This document shows positions 1 through 12,100 of a stretch of 64,000 nt of DNA, piece after piece. The stretch comes from Caenorhabditis elegans (lineage: Eukaryota; Nematoda; Chromadorea; Rhabditida; Rhabditidae), in the NCBI RefSeq assembly GCF_000002985.6, contig NC_003281.10:3968001-4032000 (forward strand). Direction: 5' to 3'. The translations under genes and the position numbers were made by a program. The first letter of the stretch is position 1. The number at the start of each line of letters is the position of its first letter. The notes beneath the pieces were generated by a model. It was not told the origin of the DNA. It saw only the letters and a program-made list of their open reading frames with translations, and made no database searches.

Positions 1-3000
1 TTCCTGACACCCCTACATCTGGCTTTCACCTCTTTTCCTCAATTTGTGTACATCACACAGTGAGATAGGTACATGTGTCGCAGCGCCCGACACCTTTTGG
101 GCTCCGCGTCTCCACACCAAGTATTTTACATTAGCAGCCGACGCCGTACAGGTCTAAAAATTTTTCCACTGTTATATTTAGCAGCCGACGTTTTACGAGA
201 TGGCATTTAATGAAAAATAAAATTAATTAACTAGCAGCCGTCACTTTTCGGGCAACAGTAGGTTTTTTAAAAAACTTTTTTGAAATATTAAAAACTACGC
301 CGCTCCGTGAAAAAGAGAATTTTTGTTTCAAAAAGCTAAAACTAAAAGAACGCTGGCCACCATTATTCAAAATAATAGAGAAACCGTCAAAAACAATGAG
401 AAGCTGCTCGAAAAGTGATAGATTACTCGGCTTATTCCTTTTCCTATTCCCGTCATTCCGGGTTTCCTCTTCAAGGTATCTGGGTCCTAGAGAGGAAACA
501 AAAGTTGACATGGATTTGGCGGCATTCGGGGTGTGATGGGCATGTAATTTGAGATGATGTGACGGAATCGGGGTGGAGGAGGTCGCCGCTGTCAAATGGA
601 CGGAAAATGGAGGGAAGTGCATAAAGCCATCGCGAACGATAACGAGCATTTGAGAAGTCAATTGGAGAGGAACGGGATAAGAGCATGATTCTCCGGCTGT
701 TTTTTTTTTTGAGAATACCAAGAAAAACGCTAATTTTTGTCAAAAAAAAAACACAGTAACCGTTCCGAATGGAACCTATTTCATTTGAAACGGAGCTTTA
801 AACTAGGGCTCGACGGAAAACCCAGCTGTAAAGAATCACTTTGAACTAGAAAAAAAGTTGATCTGAAATTTTTCAGCGCAGTTTTTATTACTTTGCTCAA
901 AAAGGGGATTTTTGCAAAAATTAATTTGTTATAGCTTTATGATTTTAAGGAGCAGGAAAACCATTTGGAGTCTTTTAAATATTTTTTTAATTCGAAAAAA
1001 ATCCGGATTTTTTTGCTCTATTTTTTGTGTGAAAACGTTTCAAAAGTGTTTTCCAGAGCATACAAAAATTTATAAATGAGCCTAGAGGATTTCTGAAGAT
1101 CACACCGCCTAACCCAAAACAAAAATCATCAATCACTTCAGCGAATTAGAAGAATTAAAAGTTGGGAGAATTAAAAGTTCTCGTCCTTCTCACTAAAATG
1201 AAATGCTCTTGAAGAAATAGAGTATGTATGTGTGTGTGTGTGCCAATTCAAAACCAATATTTCTTTTTTCCACTTGCTCTTCCTTCGCCCGCTCCTCTCA
1301 AAAAGGGGGTTTAAGGGATTCAGAATTGAAGAGCACCCGCTTCATCTCCTTCTTTTCAAATCATCATGAACATGGCCCTAAGAAATGATGGAGAAAACTA
1401 AAAACACAAGGATTTAGAATATATAAATCTAAGGGGCTGCCCAAAAAAAACTAGAAAAAGAAGAAGAAGAAGTATTTCCATAAAATAAGCCTGCAATTAG
1501 GTAGGACGGGGGACCCCATTCAATAGTTTTGTGTGCCGCTACACACACACACTTCTTTTGAATATTCCTGTTGTTGTCGAGGAAAGAAAAAAAGTAAAGG
1601 GGGTCCGTGTGCCACATCACTCACGTTAAATAGCCCTCGATTTGATGCGTTTCCCTCTCAACGTTTTTCTTTTGGGGCTACAAACCATTTGCGCTCCACT
1701 GAACTTTTTGTTTTTGTTTCAGATTTTTTTTTTGGTGGTGGGAGCTAGGGAAAACGGCAAGGATCTGGAGGAGGTTATGGATTAGCCTAGAGCTTTTGTA
1801 GACCAGAATACAATTTGAAAGTTTCCATTCAAAAATACAATTCAAAACTTAGGGGATGCTGGAAAGCGTGACGGGTTACTGGAAAAGCTTGATCTGAAAT
1901 TTATTCAGTATATTTTTTGAAACTGATTTCGGGCCAACAATTTTTTATTTGACTTTTTTAGATTTAGATGGTATCTAGAACAAGGCGTAACACTCCAGAG
2001 GTGTTTTAAAATTAATTATCTGAAAAAATAATTTCAGGCGAAAAATGTTTAAAATTTTCTCAAAAAAATTTCCTAACAGTTTCCTGAAGATTTTTGTAAT
2101 CCTTTAATGTCCTGGAAATCATCAAAAGCAATTTTACGGGCACGACATTTGTAAAAAAAATACTGATTTTTCCTAATTTTTTCTGAAAAAAATTTTTGGG
2201 TGAAAAAAAAATGTAATTTGTCTCAAAACAATTTTCCCAAAATCTTACTAAACGTTTTCTAACCCATAAACCCAACATTTTTCAGATAAAATTTTCAGCA
2301 GGTAAGAGCTGAGCTTCATCACTTAAATTTCGAAGATGCCCTACTCGAAAAATGAGATTTCAAATTCTAAAGTCTGGTGATAAAACCTTTTCTAGTGATA
2401 AAAAATTCCAGCAACATCTGCAGAACCCGCCAAATGTCGACTGCTACCAAAAAAAGCGTCAATTTCAAAACTCGTCTATGCCAAGTAAATACCGAACACT
2501 CTTCCCACTAATACGATGAGAAAATTCGCCAAAGATCGTGGAAAATAAAGGCAAAATCAGAGAGAGGAAGTCGCCGAGTCACAAATCGAATTAGCACTCC
2601 TCGCACGTCTTCTTCTCTTCTCTACTGACAATCGTATTTGCATATAAATAAATAAATATACATACATATTTTCTCTCTGGGAGGATGGGAACCAAGACCA
2701 CCAAAAAAGTGTGATCTCAAGTGGTTCTGGGGGAAAAGTTTGGAAAACAAAACTCACTGATACTACAGTAACCTAGAGCCCTACTGATAGATGGAAAATT
2801 TCGAAAAGTTAAGTCAAGAAAACGGTTCAACTTTCCAGTTTCTACAAAAATTGTGGGTTGACTAGTAAATCTATGTGTTTGTGGGAGGTACGACGAAGAG
2901 TCCCTGTTGGATAATTGAGGGGCAATTAGAGTGGGGACGTTCCAAAGAAAAAGGAAGGAAGTTGACAGTGGCAGTGAGAAAATCGGCGGAAAAGGTGTGA

Positions 3001-3608
3001 AAGCTTTTCCCTTTTTGAAAGGATTTTGAGAATTGAAAATTGGGTTTATATATCGGATGTTGATTCTTAAACTTGGCTCACCTTTGTAAAGTGATCTATC
3101 TGGAGCTACAGTAATTCTACAATACTTTTAAAGATACTGTAATTTGCCGTGAGGTATACTGTATCTAACGACAAAGAATAAAAGTAGGCTATCTATAATG
3201 TGCGCCTTTAACGGGTACTGTAGCTCCCAACTCGGCGTTATGGCGGGATTTTCTCTAACTTTTAATACTTTTTCACCCGATTTCTCGAAAAATGTTGTTT
3301 TTTTTTAAATTAGTTTTACCCTAAATTACCCTAGAGTGAACAGCACTACCACTATATGTTGTCGGCTGCACACAAGCAAACTGTCTCTTACATTTTGTAT
3401 CACTTAGAAACGTTTGAACTATTGAAAAATTTAAGATCCATTTCGAATCTAACCCCCAAATGAGTAAAAAACAAAATATTCAAATCTGCACCTTTCTCCG
3501 ATTATCATTTCGCTGTTGTGAGTTTGTTTGGTTATTGGTGTTAGTGTATGGGGCAAATGAAAATCTTTCCTCGTCGTCAAAAGAAAACAGATTATCAATT
3601 CCACCAAC
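1..3608. other. Intronic/downstream DNA of msi-1, no coding exon recognised
   Basis: Nothing resembling RRM2 or a Musashi C-terminus is visible on the minus strand. The stretch holds A/T homopolymers, a TG microsatellite near 1207-1242, ACACAC near 1541-1552, and a palindromic ACTGTA-type repeat at about 3103-3232. The longer open frames here are low-complexity Phe/Lys/Ser translations without splice support. Confidence 0.5.
3103..3232. repeat. Inverted repeat of the GGAGCTACAGTA / TACTGTAGCTCC family
   Basis: GGAGCTACAGTA near 3110 is matched in reverse complement by TACTGTAGCTCC near 3220. TTTAAAG lies inside the left arm and GCGCCTTTAA inside the right arm. The motifs are shared with the palindromic elements in introns at 33-57 kb, so this looks like a diverged member of that family. 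Confidence 0.5.
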
Positions 3609-4715
3609 CTTGGCTTGTGTTCGCTTCGGGAACGCAACCTTTGGGTCGATTTTCTTGCCGTCGAGCTCGTGTTCCCTGTTATTGAGCACCTGCAACATTT
3701 TTCACATTTTTTTAATTGTTTTTTTTTAACTCGTAATATAATAACTTATTTTTTAATATCAAGAAAATTTTCTAAAAGAAAATGTAAGTCTCACCTTATC
3801 AACGCTGGACGGATCAACAAACGTAATAAATCCGAACCCACGAGCCCGTTTTGTTGCCGGATCCCGCATCACCATACACTCGTTCACTTCTCCAAATCGA
3901 CCAAAATAGTCGCGGAGGTTTTCTGAAAAATTAAATATTTGAAAAAATTACTGATTAGAAAGGTGTATATTTCTCTATAATTTTTTTATTGAAAATTTAC
4001 TGGTTTTTTTTTATTATGCCAAGGTATGTATGAGCATGAGGGGATTTGAAACTTTAAAAGTTTAAAAGTTTTCAAAATTTTCAGCCAAAATTTTAAAAAC
4101 ATTTCTAATATTTTTGAAATTACAGTTAATTGAACGCTAATCTTTGGCCGCTGATTTATCCGTTGGGTTTTTTTTGTTATTCATTTTTCTATAGTTTTGT
4201 AGTTGAAAATTTACAAATATTTTTTAATTTAACTGACAATGAGATATGAGCTGCAAATTTTTTGAAAAAAAAACAATTTAAAATTTGGGTTATCAGCTAC
4301 AATATTTTAGAATTTAAAAAAACTAAATTTCAAATTTTGCACGAATTTTTTATTCCGAAAATTCACTAAGATTGTGAGAAGTAAAAACGGAGCAAACTTT
4401 GTTGCAAAATATTTTTTTCAATAAATTTCAGGCTAAATTTCGCTTCAAAATACTTTTCGGTTTGCAGTGATGCATAACTTTAATGACAAAAATTAATTTT
4501 CGGCATGTTTTTCAAAAATTTCCACAAAAAAAGCAATTACCTGCAGTTGTCTGCCAACTGAGACCACCAATGAACATTTTCCCGGGATCCTGAGATCCGT
4601 GTGACCCGTCATCGGAATCAGCATTAAGACGTGCTTCTTCGTGTCCATCTACTGGTGGGCTAGTCTCTCGAAGTGTTGCTACTGCTGTTGCTCCCGTTGA
4701 TACTGTCGTTGTCAT
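3609..4715 (-). CDS. msi-1: Musashi-family RNA-binding protein, N-terminal part (first RRM), partial
   Basis: Three coding exons are visible: 4715-4541, 3922-3795 and 3689-3609. They join in frame (phases 1, 0, 0) with GT/AG borders. The protein starts MTTTVSTGA and has a Ser/Asp/Gly-rich leader. RRM1 follows, with RNP2 (KMFIGGL, from residue 46) and RNP1 (RGFGFITF, residues 86-93). Exon 3 ends RRM1 with the [14 protein letters not shown] stretch typical of Musashi/DAZAP/hnRNP RRMs. Musashi proteins bind UAG-containing 3' UTR motifs and control translation, mainly in neurons. RRM2 and the C-terminus are not found in 1-3608, so the gene continues off the left edge through a long intron. A TTTTCAG acceptor at 4921-4927 defines a 5' UTR of about 205 nt. 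DAZAP1/hnRNP-like RRM proteins are the alternative family; the exact symbol rests on remembered map position. Confidence 0.85.
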
Positions 4716-4920
4716 TCTTTGTTTCGTACTTGTTGTTGTGTATATTTAGTTTTTTGGAAGGATATATTTGTACACTTTGCAAAACAGGATTAACTGGTTT
4801 TTCTTCTTCTGATTTTATTTAGTTTTGTAGCTTCTGATGCTGCTGCTTCTGCTGCCAACTGACTGATTTACTGCTTACTGATTCTGAGACTGAACTGACA
4901 CACTGCGACCACTACACCTC
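4716..4920 (-). other. msi-1: 5' UTR exon of msi-1, with splice or trans-splice acceptor
   Basis: On the minus strand a strong TTTTCAG acceptor at 4921-4927 is followed by about 205 nt with CAGCAGCAG-type and A-rich sequence leading to the ATG at 4715. The acceptor could take a cis exon from further right or a spliced leader; the sequence does not tell which. Confidence 0.55.
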
Positions 4921-4927
4921 TGAAAAT

Positions 4928-7900
4928 GAAAATAAATTAGTAAACTTAGTTAATTTGTAGATATTGCTATAGAAAAAAAAATACATGTCTGCCTATGTAA
5001 GTCCAAGGCAGCATAATTGATCTTGTAGGCCTAGGTTTCCTTCAAGGCAAAACACGCAACAGGGCAGGCTCGAAAAAATATTAAAAAATGAGGAAGATTT
5101 AATGTTTTGGATGAATAAGGTAGAGTCAGGCGGAGGTCGCCTGAAGGTCAGGCAAGGCAAAGTTGCAATGCCTATTTAGAAACCATAGTACCAAAAAAAA
5201 TTTTTTCGCAATTTCTAGAGTCAAATCAAAAAGAAAAAAGGAGGGGACTTTCTTACTATCTCTTGTTTTATAGAAACAATTTTTAAAGGGTGTAGCTTGG
5301 TTATTTTAAATGATATCAAAATATTGTTAACTACAAAAATAATGACAATAGTATAATTCACATTTTTGTAGTTGACACCTTTTTGACAACTTTAAAGAGA
5401 AACGTGATAACACGTATCAAAGTTAGGGTGTATGATTTTAATAAACTTCTTAGTCTAAAAATATATGTTAAGAAAATTCGGATCCACATGAAATAGGCAA
5501 AAATATATGGAGACGCAGAGAAAAAGAGAAGGAGGGAATAAATGGCCACCACTTGCAGAAAAACAAAAACAAGGAGAGAAGGGAGAAAAAGGCGCGTTCG
5601 AACGTTCTGGCAGAATGAGTGAGAGAACTATTGATCGTATTATGTCACAGGATTTTGTTGTTCAAATGACTGACTTGGCACAATGCCAAATTACTAGATA
5701 TTGATTGGTGCCTTGGGAAGATCGGGGGTCAGAGGAGTCTGAAGGTGACAACTTATTTTGAGACCCTATGTCTACAACTTGTCTTTAACATTAAATTTCG
5801 GCGGTCATTGGCAATATCAAAAAGTTTTTAACTACGAAATTATAGAAAAATCTGCGACTGGTATTTTTGCAGTTGACAACTTTTTGGCATAATTAAAATT
5901 AAGTAAAGGCTTTTGTCCAACTTAAAATTAAGTTGGACAAAAGCCTTTACCAGTATTGGTTACACTTTCTCTATTTAAAACCTTCATTTCTCGGTTATTT
6001 TTAAAGATAACAATAAATGTTTAACTACAAAGCTATAGATAAACAAAAAAAATTGTTAGTTGAAAATGTTTTGATAAGACTAAAGCTATCCGAGTTTTCA
6101 AAGTTACAAAATCGAAATCTAACTTCATAAGAAATCCTCCCCTCCCAAATCACCATCAATCGTTTCAATATAGCCAAAAAACGGTGGCAACCTCTATGTC
6201 AGTGAACACATAACCAAACTGGTAGTGTGTGTAGGCCCAGTTCGTCTTGTTTTTCCCCGCCAATTACACATGTATGATCAAATCAAAAAATGAGATCGAG
6301 AGAGACGCAGACGCCGAACAGAAAATAACACTGAAATAAAAATGGGGCGTGGTTAAGGACCGGTGGCCGGTTGTGCTGCTCGCCGAGCTTTTTTGTTTAC
6401 TTGTGAAATGAACGGGGAACGAAAAATACATAAATTAGACGAAAAGGTTCAGGTGGGCGGGATCAAAGTTGTTTTTGATACGGAATTGGTAAGGACGGTG
6501 ACTTTGTTATTTTTTGGAAGGGACATTTTTAATTGAAAAAAAAACGTTTAGATATTCAGAATTTAGAAAATCTGGTATTCAATTGAATACATTTAAAAAA
6601 AATGCCATAGCCTTTCACGAGACAAGTCGAAAATTCAAATTCGCAAAGAGGAAGCTGCCGACCAATCAGCAACGCAGAAGGGCGTGGCTAGCGGTGCTGA
6701 TTGGCCGGCGCCCACACGAGAGGTAAAACTTGAATATCTCATTTTAAAAAGCCACAAAACTCCTTTAATTATTCCACATATTTTCACCAAAAATGATAGC
6801 AAAAAAGAGAGGGCATATTTGAAAAATTGGCAGTGCTAAACTGTTGTTTTGCTGACCAAAAATAGATACCTGCCACCAATCCAATAAGGTTTATGGTCTT
6901 GTTTTTGAAAAAAAATACTGGCTCCAAATTTGAATTTGGACATTTGAAATTATCAAGCAATTGGCTAGAGATATTTTTCTAATCAACGAGTATTTTTCTA
7001 ACTTCTATATTTTAGGCAGCTCTCTAACTTCTCAAAAACAAAATAATCCAATCGGATTTGCACCCGTCGCCGCCGAAAATCGTTCGCCGTATCCCGTTGA
7101 ACACCCCAGCACCCAGAACACGTTTGATAAACAAAAAAGTGTTTATTTACCATTCTCCCTCTATTTTCCACCTGTTTTTGGTGCCTGGTCACTCCACTTT
7201 TTATCACTTGTTTACCAAGTTTTTTTTTTGAAAATTTGTTTTTAACGTTAAATGGAAATTGGAAAAAGTATTCAAAATTGTTGACAGTTTGACTAATGAA
7301 AACGTGATTAGAAAAATGAAAGGGCTCAGTATACGGTTTTAAGCTGGAAAATTGAAAAAAAAGATTCTCGACATTGGCATTTGCTCAAGTTTGGCAAATC
7401 ATATCTCTGTTATTTTTGAGTTTATCAGAAAATTTTCAACTAACAAAACATGTATTAGTTATTTTTCTATAGTTCTGTAGTCAACAATTTTTAATACAGT
7501 TAAAATAAACCAAGCTATGAGTTGCCAAAGTAGAATAGTCCGGTACAGAGATGCATGGCCCATTTGGGAAAATCCCATTTTTTCATCCAATTTTTTTCTT
7601 GGAAATTTATATAGAAATAAAGAGAACTAGTTTCACTGTTATAAAATGATTTTACTCTTTACTGAAAATGTTGAAAAGTTCTCAATAACCGGTCTGAAAA
7701 TTAATAGAGTTTTAGAGCATGATTTTGAAATTTCAAATTGAAAGTTAAATTATTTTCAGAAAGTTAAAATATTTGAATATATTCGTCAAATTAAAATAAA
7801 ATCAGGTTTATAGGGAAAATGCAATATATCTATTTTGTATTTGGTTTTATCAAAAAATTATCTACAGACAAAATATTTTTCATAAAATCTTCTAGATTTC

Positions 7901-8343
7901 TCCAGTTAAAAATTTTTTGATACCTTACAAAATACCCGAGATACAAGCTGTATATATTCTAGAAATTGTAAAAGTGAACATATCGGATTTGAAAACCAAA
8001 GCCAATATTGAATTTTGAGAGTATAGGAATGAATGGAAAAAGGGAAAAATTGTTTTCAGTTTTCTTTCTTTTTTTTCAGAAATCTTTCTTCTCCTCTCTT
8101 CCATTGGAACACAAAAGCATGTTTTTGCTGTTCCTCTGACAGTGAGGGTGGTCCCATTGATAACTACACTTTAACTGTCTGCGTCTCTCTGCGCTCTATA
8201 CACTCTCTCCGTTCCGTTCCTCTGTTTTTTAAATGATGCTATGGAAAGAAATGAGTGAAAAAAGACGAGGAAAAAATGAGAGGAAAACATAAAACAATGG
8301 ACACTTTTCTAGAATTTTAAGACGAAAATTTGTGGGGACTTAC
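4928..8343. other. Gene-free upstream DNA with dispersed repeats
   Basis: No supported gene. It contains several copies of an AT-rich dispersed unit (a phrase like 'aactacaaa..tatagat' followed by 'gttgaaaa..ttttga') near 5280-5395, 5815-5895, 6000-6070, 7400-7520 and 7850-7935. It also contains the perfect hairpin at 5903-5950 and a CCAATCAGC/GCTGATTGG inverted pair at 6661-6706. This is probably msi-1 upstream or 5' intron DNA. Confidence 0.5.
5903..5950. repeat. Perfect 22-bp inverted repeat with 4-nt loop
   Basis: The left arm at 5903-5924 begins GTAAAGGCTTTTGTCC. It is the exact reverse complement of the right arm at 5929-5950, with only 4 nt (AAAT) between. It sits inside the AT-rich dispersed-repeat zone and could be a recent fold-back insertion or a hairpin in a primary transcript. 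Confidence 0.9.
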
Positions 8344-8391
8344 ACTGTCTAGAAGGCGCGAGCGATCCTTGCAGGTTCGAGCGTCGAGACT
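8344..8391 (-). other. Possible upstream (5' UTR or alternative) exon, 48 nt
   Basis: On the minus strand a TTTTTTCAG acceptor lies directly upstream of 8391, and a consensus donor GTAAGTCC follows 8344. The 48-nt interval is open in the first frame (16 codons, Ser-Leu-Asp-Ala-Arg start) and richer in GC than its flanks. Its strand and place, 3.6 kb upstream of the msi-1 start codon, fit an alternative 5' exon of that gene. There is no homology support. Confidence 0.3.
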
Positions 8392-9174
8392 CTGAAAAAA
8401 TATGGTGTGGAATTGAGAAATTGCGGCGGAGATTTGAAAAAAAAAGAACGGAAAAAGTATTGAGAGGTGAAAAAGAAGCAAAGGCGGGGAGATGAAAAGA
8501 TGAAAAAGCCGGATAAAGGAAAATCAATTCAAAATTGAATTTTTTAGAGAGTTCAAGAAAATTGTAACTTTTGCCAGGTGACTTCCAGGGTCTCTGTGTC
8601 GGTGATGAGGGTAGATTTTGTTTGATTTCTTTGGGCAAAAAAATTTGAAAATTTATTCAGCAGACTTTTTTCGGGAAAAAACATTTTTGTAGATTTTCAG
8701 GCGGATTTTTTTCGGTACATTTTCGAAAAAAATTTCTAAGCAGTTCTTTTTTTCGGGAAATTTTTCCGGATATTTTTTTTCGGTACCTGTTTTATTGCAT
8801 ACTTTGTAGATTTTTTTTTCAGGAAAAACTTGCTTTTTATTTGATGGGATGAAATACAGAAAAATAACTACTTAAAGATTTTTCCTGAAAATACAAAATT
8901 TTTACGAATTGATGAACCATTTTTCTGGAAAATCGAGAGTATATTTTTTTGGTTCTTTAATGGAAAAAATTAATTATTATTCGACGAATTTGGAACCTAA
9001 AATTGTTTTCTATTCTATCAAACTAATTACAAAACATTAAGCGATCAAACATAACATGCAATTCTATTAGAGAAACCCGGTGTCTCCACAGTAACTAATA
9101 TTAAAAATAAGTTTACAAACTAAAAATTAAAGTGAAAAAAATGGTGTAAGTTGCGATAAGACAATGGGTTCGAT

Positions 9175-9187
9175 GGGGGGGGGGGGG
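9175..9187 (+). repeat. Poly-G tract, 13 G
   Basis: An uninterrupted run of 13 guanines in an AT-rich setting. Long poly-G/C tracts in C. elegans can form G-quadruplexes and are deletion hotspots when the DOG-1/FANCJ helicase is missing. Confidence 0.9.
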
Positions 9188-12100
9188 AGTTGAAACACGC
9201 GCATGGTCATGTGAAAAGAACATGTGAGAAAGAGAGGGAGAGAGGAGCACGAACACAACAGTTTGATTCTTGAAACTTGGCGAAAAAACATAACAAAAAA
9301 TGATTGGAAAAAAATTAAGGTAAAGTTTTTAATACAAAAAGTCTGCCTGTCTGCCGGCCTTGGATCTGCAGAACTCAGAAGATGACAGACAAAAATAGGT
9401 GGTAGGCATACCTTCGGTAGGAAGTCTACAAGTTTCTGACAAAAATGCAATCAAATTACAATGTTTTTCTTGCACAATTTGGATGTTCATCAATGCTTCA
9501 CATCTTACGTTTAATTTTTTTCTACAATTTTTTTTCTAGAAATTACGCGGACTTTTGATTCCTCGGCTAAAATTCTTTAAACATAAGCGGCATAACTAAA
9601 ATAAAAATGAAAACTTTATACTCCCCCTCCCGGTGTAAAACTCTTTCTCTCTCTCAATCTATCCCTCATTTGAATCCTCTCAAATCTCACAACTAGTCAA
9701 CGGAAATATGAATGTGATGAAGTTGCATCTAACGTCCCCTCTTCAATAACTACGTCATTCAATTTTTTTTGGGAAAAATGTTATTCGAAACATATTGGGA
9801 CATGTGACTGAAATTAACTTTATTTTGTTTTTAATATGGTGTGATTTCTAGGATGGTATGATATTCGAAATTAGTGACTGAGAAATTTTTGAAAAACTTA
9901 TCTTGAAGATGCGTTTTTGAAAACTTCTTGCCTTCTAGGCGAGCTATGCCTACCATATAAGTATGAGGCAAGAATGAGGCAGGCAAACTGGTAGGCAAGC
10001 AGGTAGGCAAGCCGGACTGTGGTGGGCACGTAGGTGAGCTTGTAAATAAGCGGCAGTAACTAGGTACATGAGCCTTCTCCTGCCTGCCTACGCACCTGCC
10101 GTATGCCTGTACATAGGCAGGTACGTAGGCAGGCTGGAGCTAGAACAACTTATGCAGATATCGCTTTGAGAAGGAGTTTGAAAAAATTGCAACTGCAGAG
10201 GGGAAGTTTAAAAAAAAACTTTTAAATGCAAATTTTAAAATTCTGATATGTTTTTGAACATTTTTTTCGAACTAAAAAAACAGAAATCATCCGTTCCTGA
10301 TGTTTGGATAAAATCTAGAAAGCCGAAAACATGATGCAAAAATTTTCATGTTTTTTATTGTTATTATTTAGTTGCAAAAATGATCTCTTGTTATTTAGCA
10401 AACTCCACATTAATTTAAATTCAAAAAAATGAAATAAAAATCGATTGCCTGTACTGGTAGAAAAGAGGTAATGTTTGGCAAGACGGTGTGTGTGTACGAG
10501 AGGGTGGGTGGGAACCAAACTGATTCAGTATTTTGCGCCCTCCCAAAGGTTTTCAAGGTCTTTTTCTTTCGGTTTTTTTCCGAGGTGGCGACCCCCGGAG
10601 AGACGTAAAGAAAACGAGTAAAGTGTGAAAAAAAACAGAATAAGAAGGAGAAGAAGATGGGGGTAACCGAACGCACATGCATAAACAATGAACATTAACA
10701 TTTTTGCGACGACGATGGCGATGGCGATGTGATGCGCGCGATTTGGTAACGGATGGTTAGGAGGAAAACTGTCAATTTAGTTAGATTTTAGAGAGGGAAA
10801 AGGGGGAATGGGAGAAAGAAGAAAATAAGGGAACATTCCGTGGGAACTGTTGTCATGGCATAAATTGGAGGACGATTGTACTGCAAGAACGACTGGAACG
10901 ATGACCCTGGGTGGTCGAAAATATTTAAAGTTTTGAAATAGTGTGCCTAGTAGGCAGGCTTCATAGGCCTAACCGCGTGCCTTCACTAAACCTTCAAAGA
11001 GATCTACAGACTTTCTTCATTAGTAGTGCACCCCACTACTTTTATTTGAAAGGTTATATCTTGGTTTATTTTAAAGATGTTAATAAATTTTCAACTTCAA
11101 AACGATAGATAAGACAAATTAAATATTTTGTCAGTTGACTATTTTTGAATAGAAACAACGACAATCGAGCAATAAACTCTCAAAGTTGAACAAGTATACG
11201 AAAGTCACTACGTCTATCAGTTTTGAAGACCAATGTGTTTTTTCTATCTATTGATAAATGGTTGGTTTGAGTATGTAAACTTTGAGCAATATTACACAAA
11301 TTTAGAAAAAAAAAATATTTTGACTGAAAACTCAACATTTTCAATTTTTTTGAAAATTTTAGCAAGTATGCACAATAAAATTCCGAAAATTCTAAATTTG
11401 GATAGGTATTTGACGAAAAATTCTAATTCTAATTTTTCTTTGAATTTCTAGATTAGGGAATATTTTAATTTTATAAAATTATTGATACGCCAATTTTGAA
11501 AAAACGTTTTTCAGACTTTCCAAACTTTTCCACAGAAAAAATCAGTTTTTGGTTTTTTTTTTAATTTCATAAATTGTGTATTTGATTTTGTAGCGGTAAG
11601 ATTTTTTTTTTGAAATTAGAAATTCTTAAGTTAATAATTATGAAACAACCTAATTTTTGTTTTAAGATCCTAGAGTTGACTCCTTCTGACTTCTTTTTGT
11701 CAAAAAAGGCGCATGTTTCATGCCACATTTTACAAGTTTTTAAAGCAGTAATTTTTAAAAAAATCTATATTTTTTAACTGGTTAACTTGAACATTTTGGA
11801 TTTGAAACTATTTAAATTTTTACAATTTTTTAAAACTCTAATGTCGCTAAATGCTTGCTGATAGTAACTGGCCGTTTTGAGAAAACGGTCCGCTGAATGA
11901 GACTACCAAATTGCGAAATTACACTCAACTTGTTTTGATTCTCAATCGCAACGTTTCGAAAATTTTCGAAACTTTCTACCGTTTACTTGTTGTTCGAAAA
12001 AAAAAGTTAAAAAAAGGACCAAAAGTCTCAATTTTTGTAAACAAAAAAAAGAAATGAGAATTGAAAGCTTCCACCTTCCAAAACCGTTCCTCTAGAGGGA

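Noticed and set aside
227-743. Overlapping minus-strand open frames of 164 and 90 residues
   Set aside because: Low-complexity Phe/Ser/Lys translations of AT-rich DNA, two frames open at once, no splice sites or family motifs.
5903-5950. microRNA precursor
   Set aside because: The 4-nt loop and 48-nt total length are too short for a normal animal pre-miRNA, and the perfect palindrome suggests a repeat.
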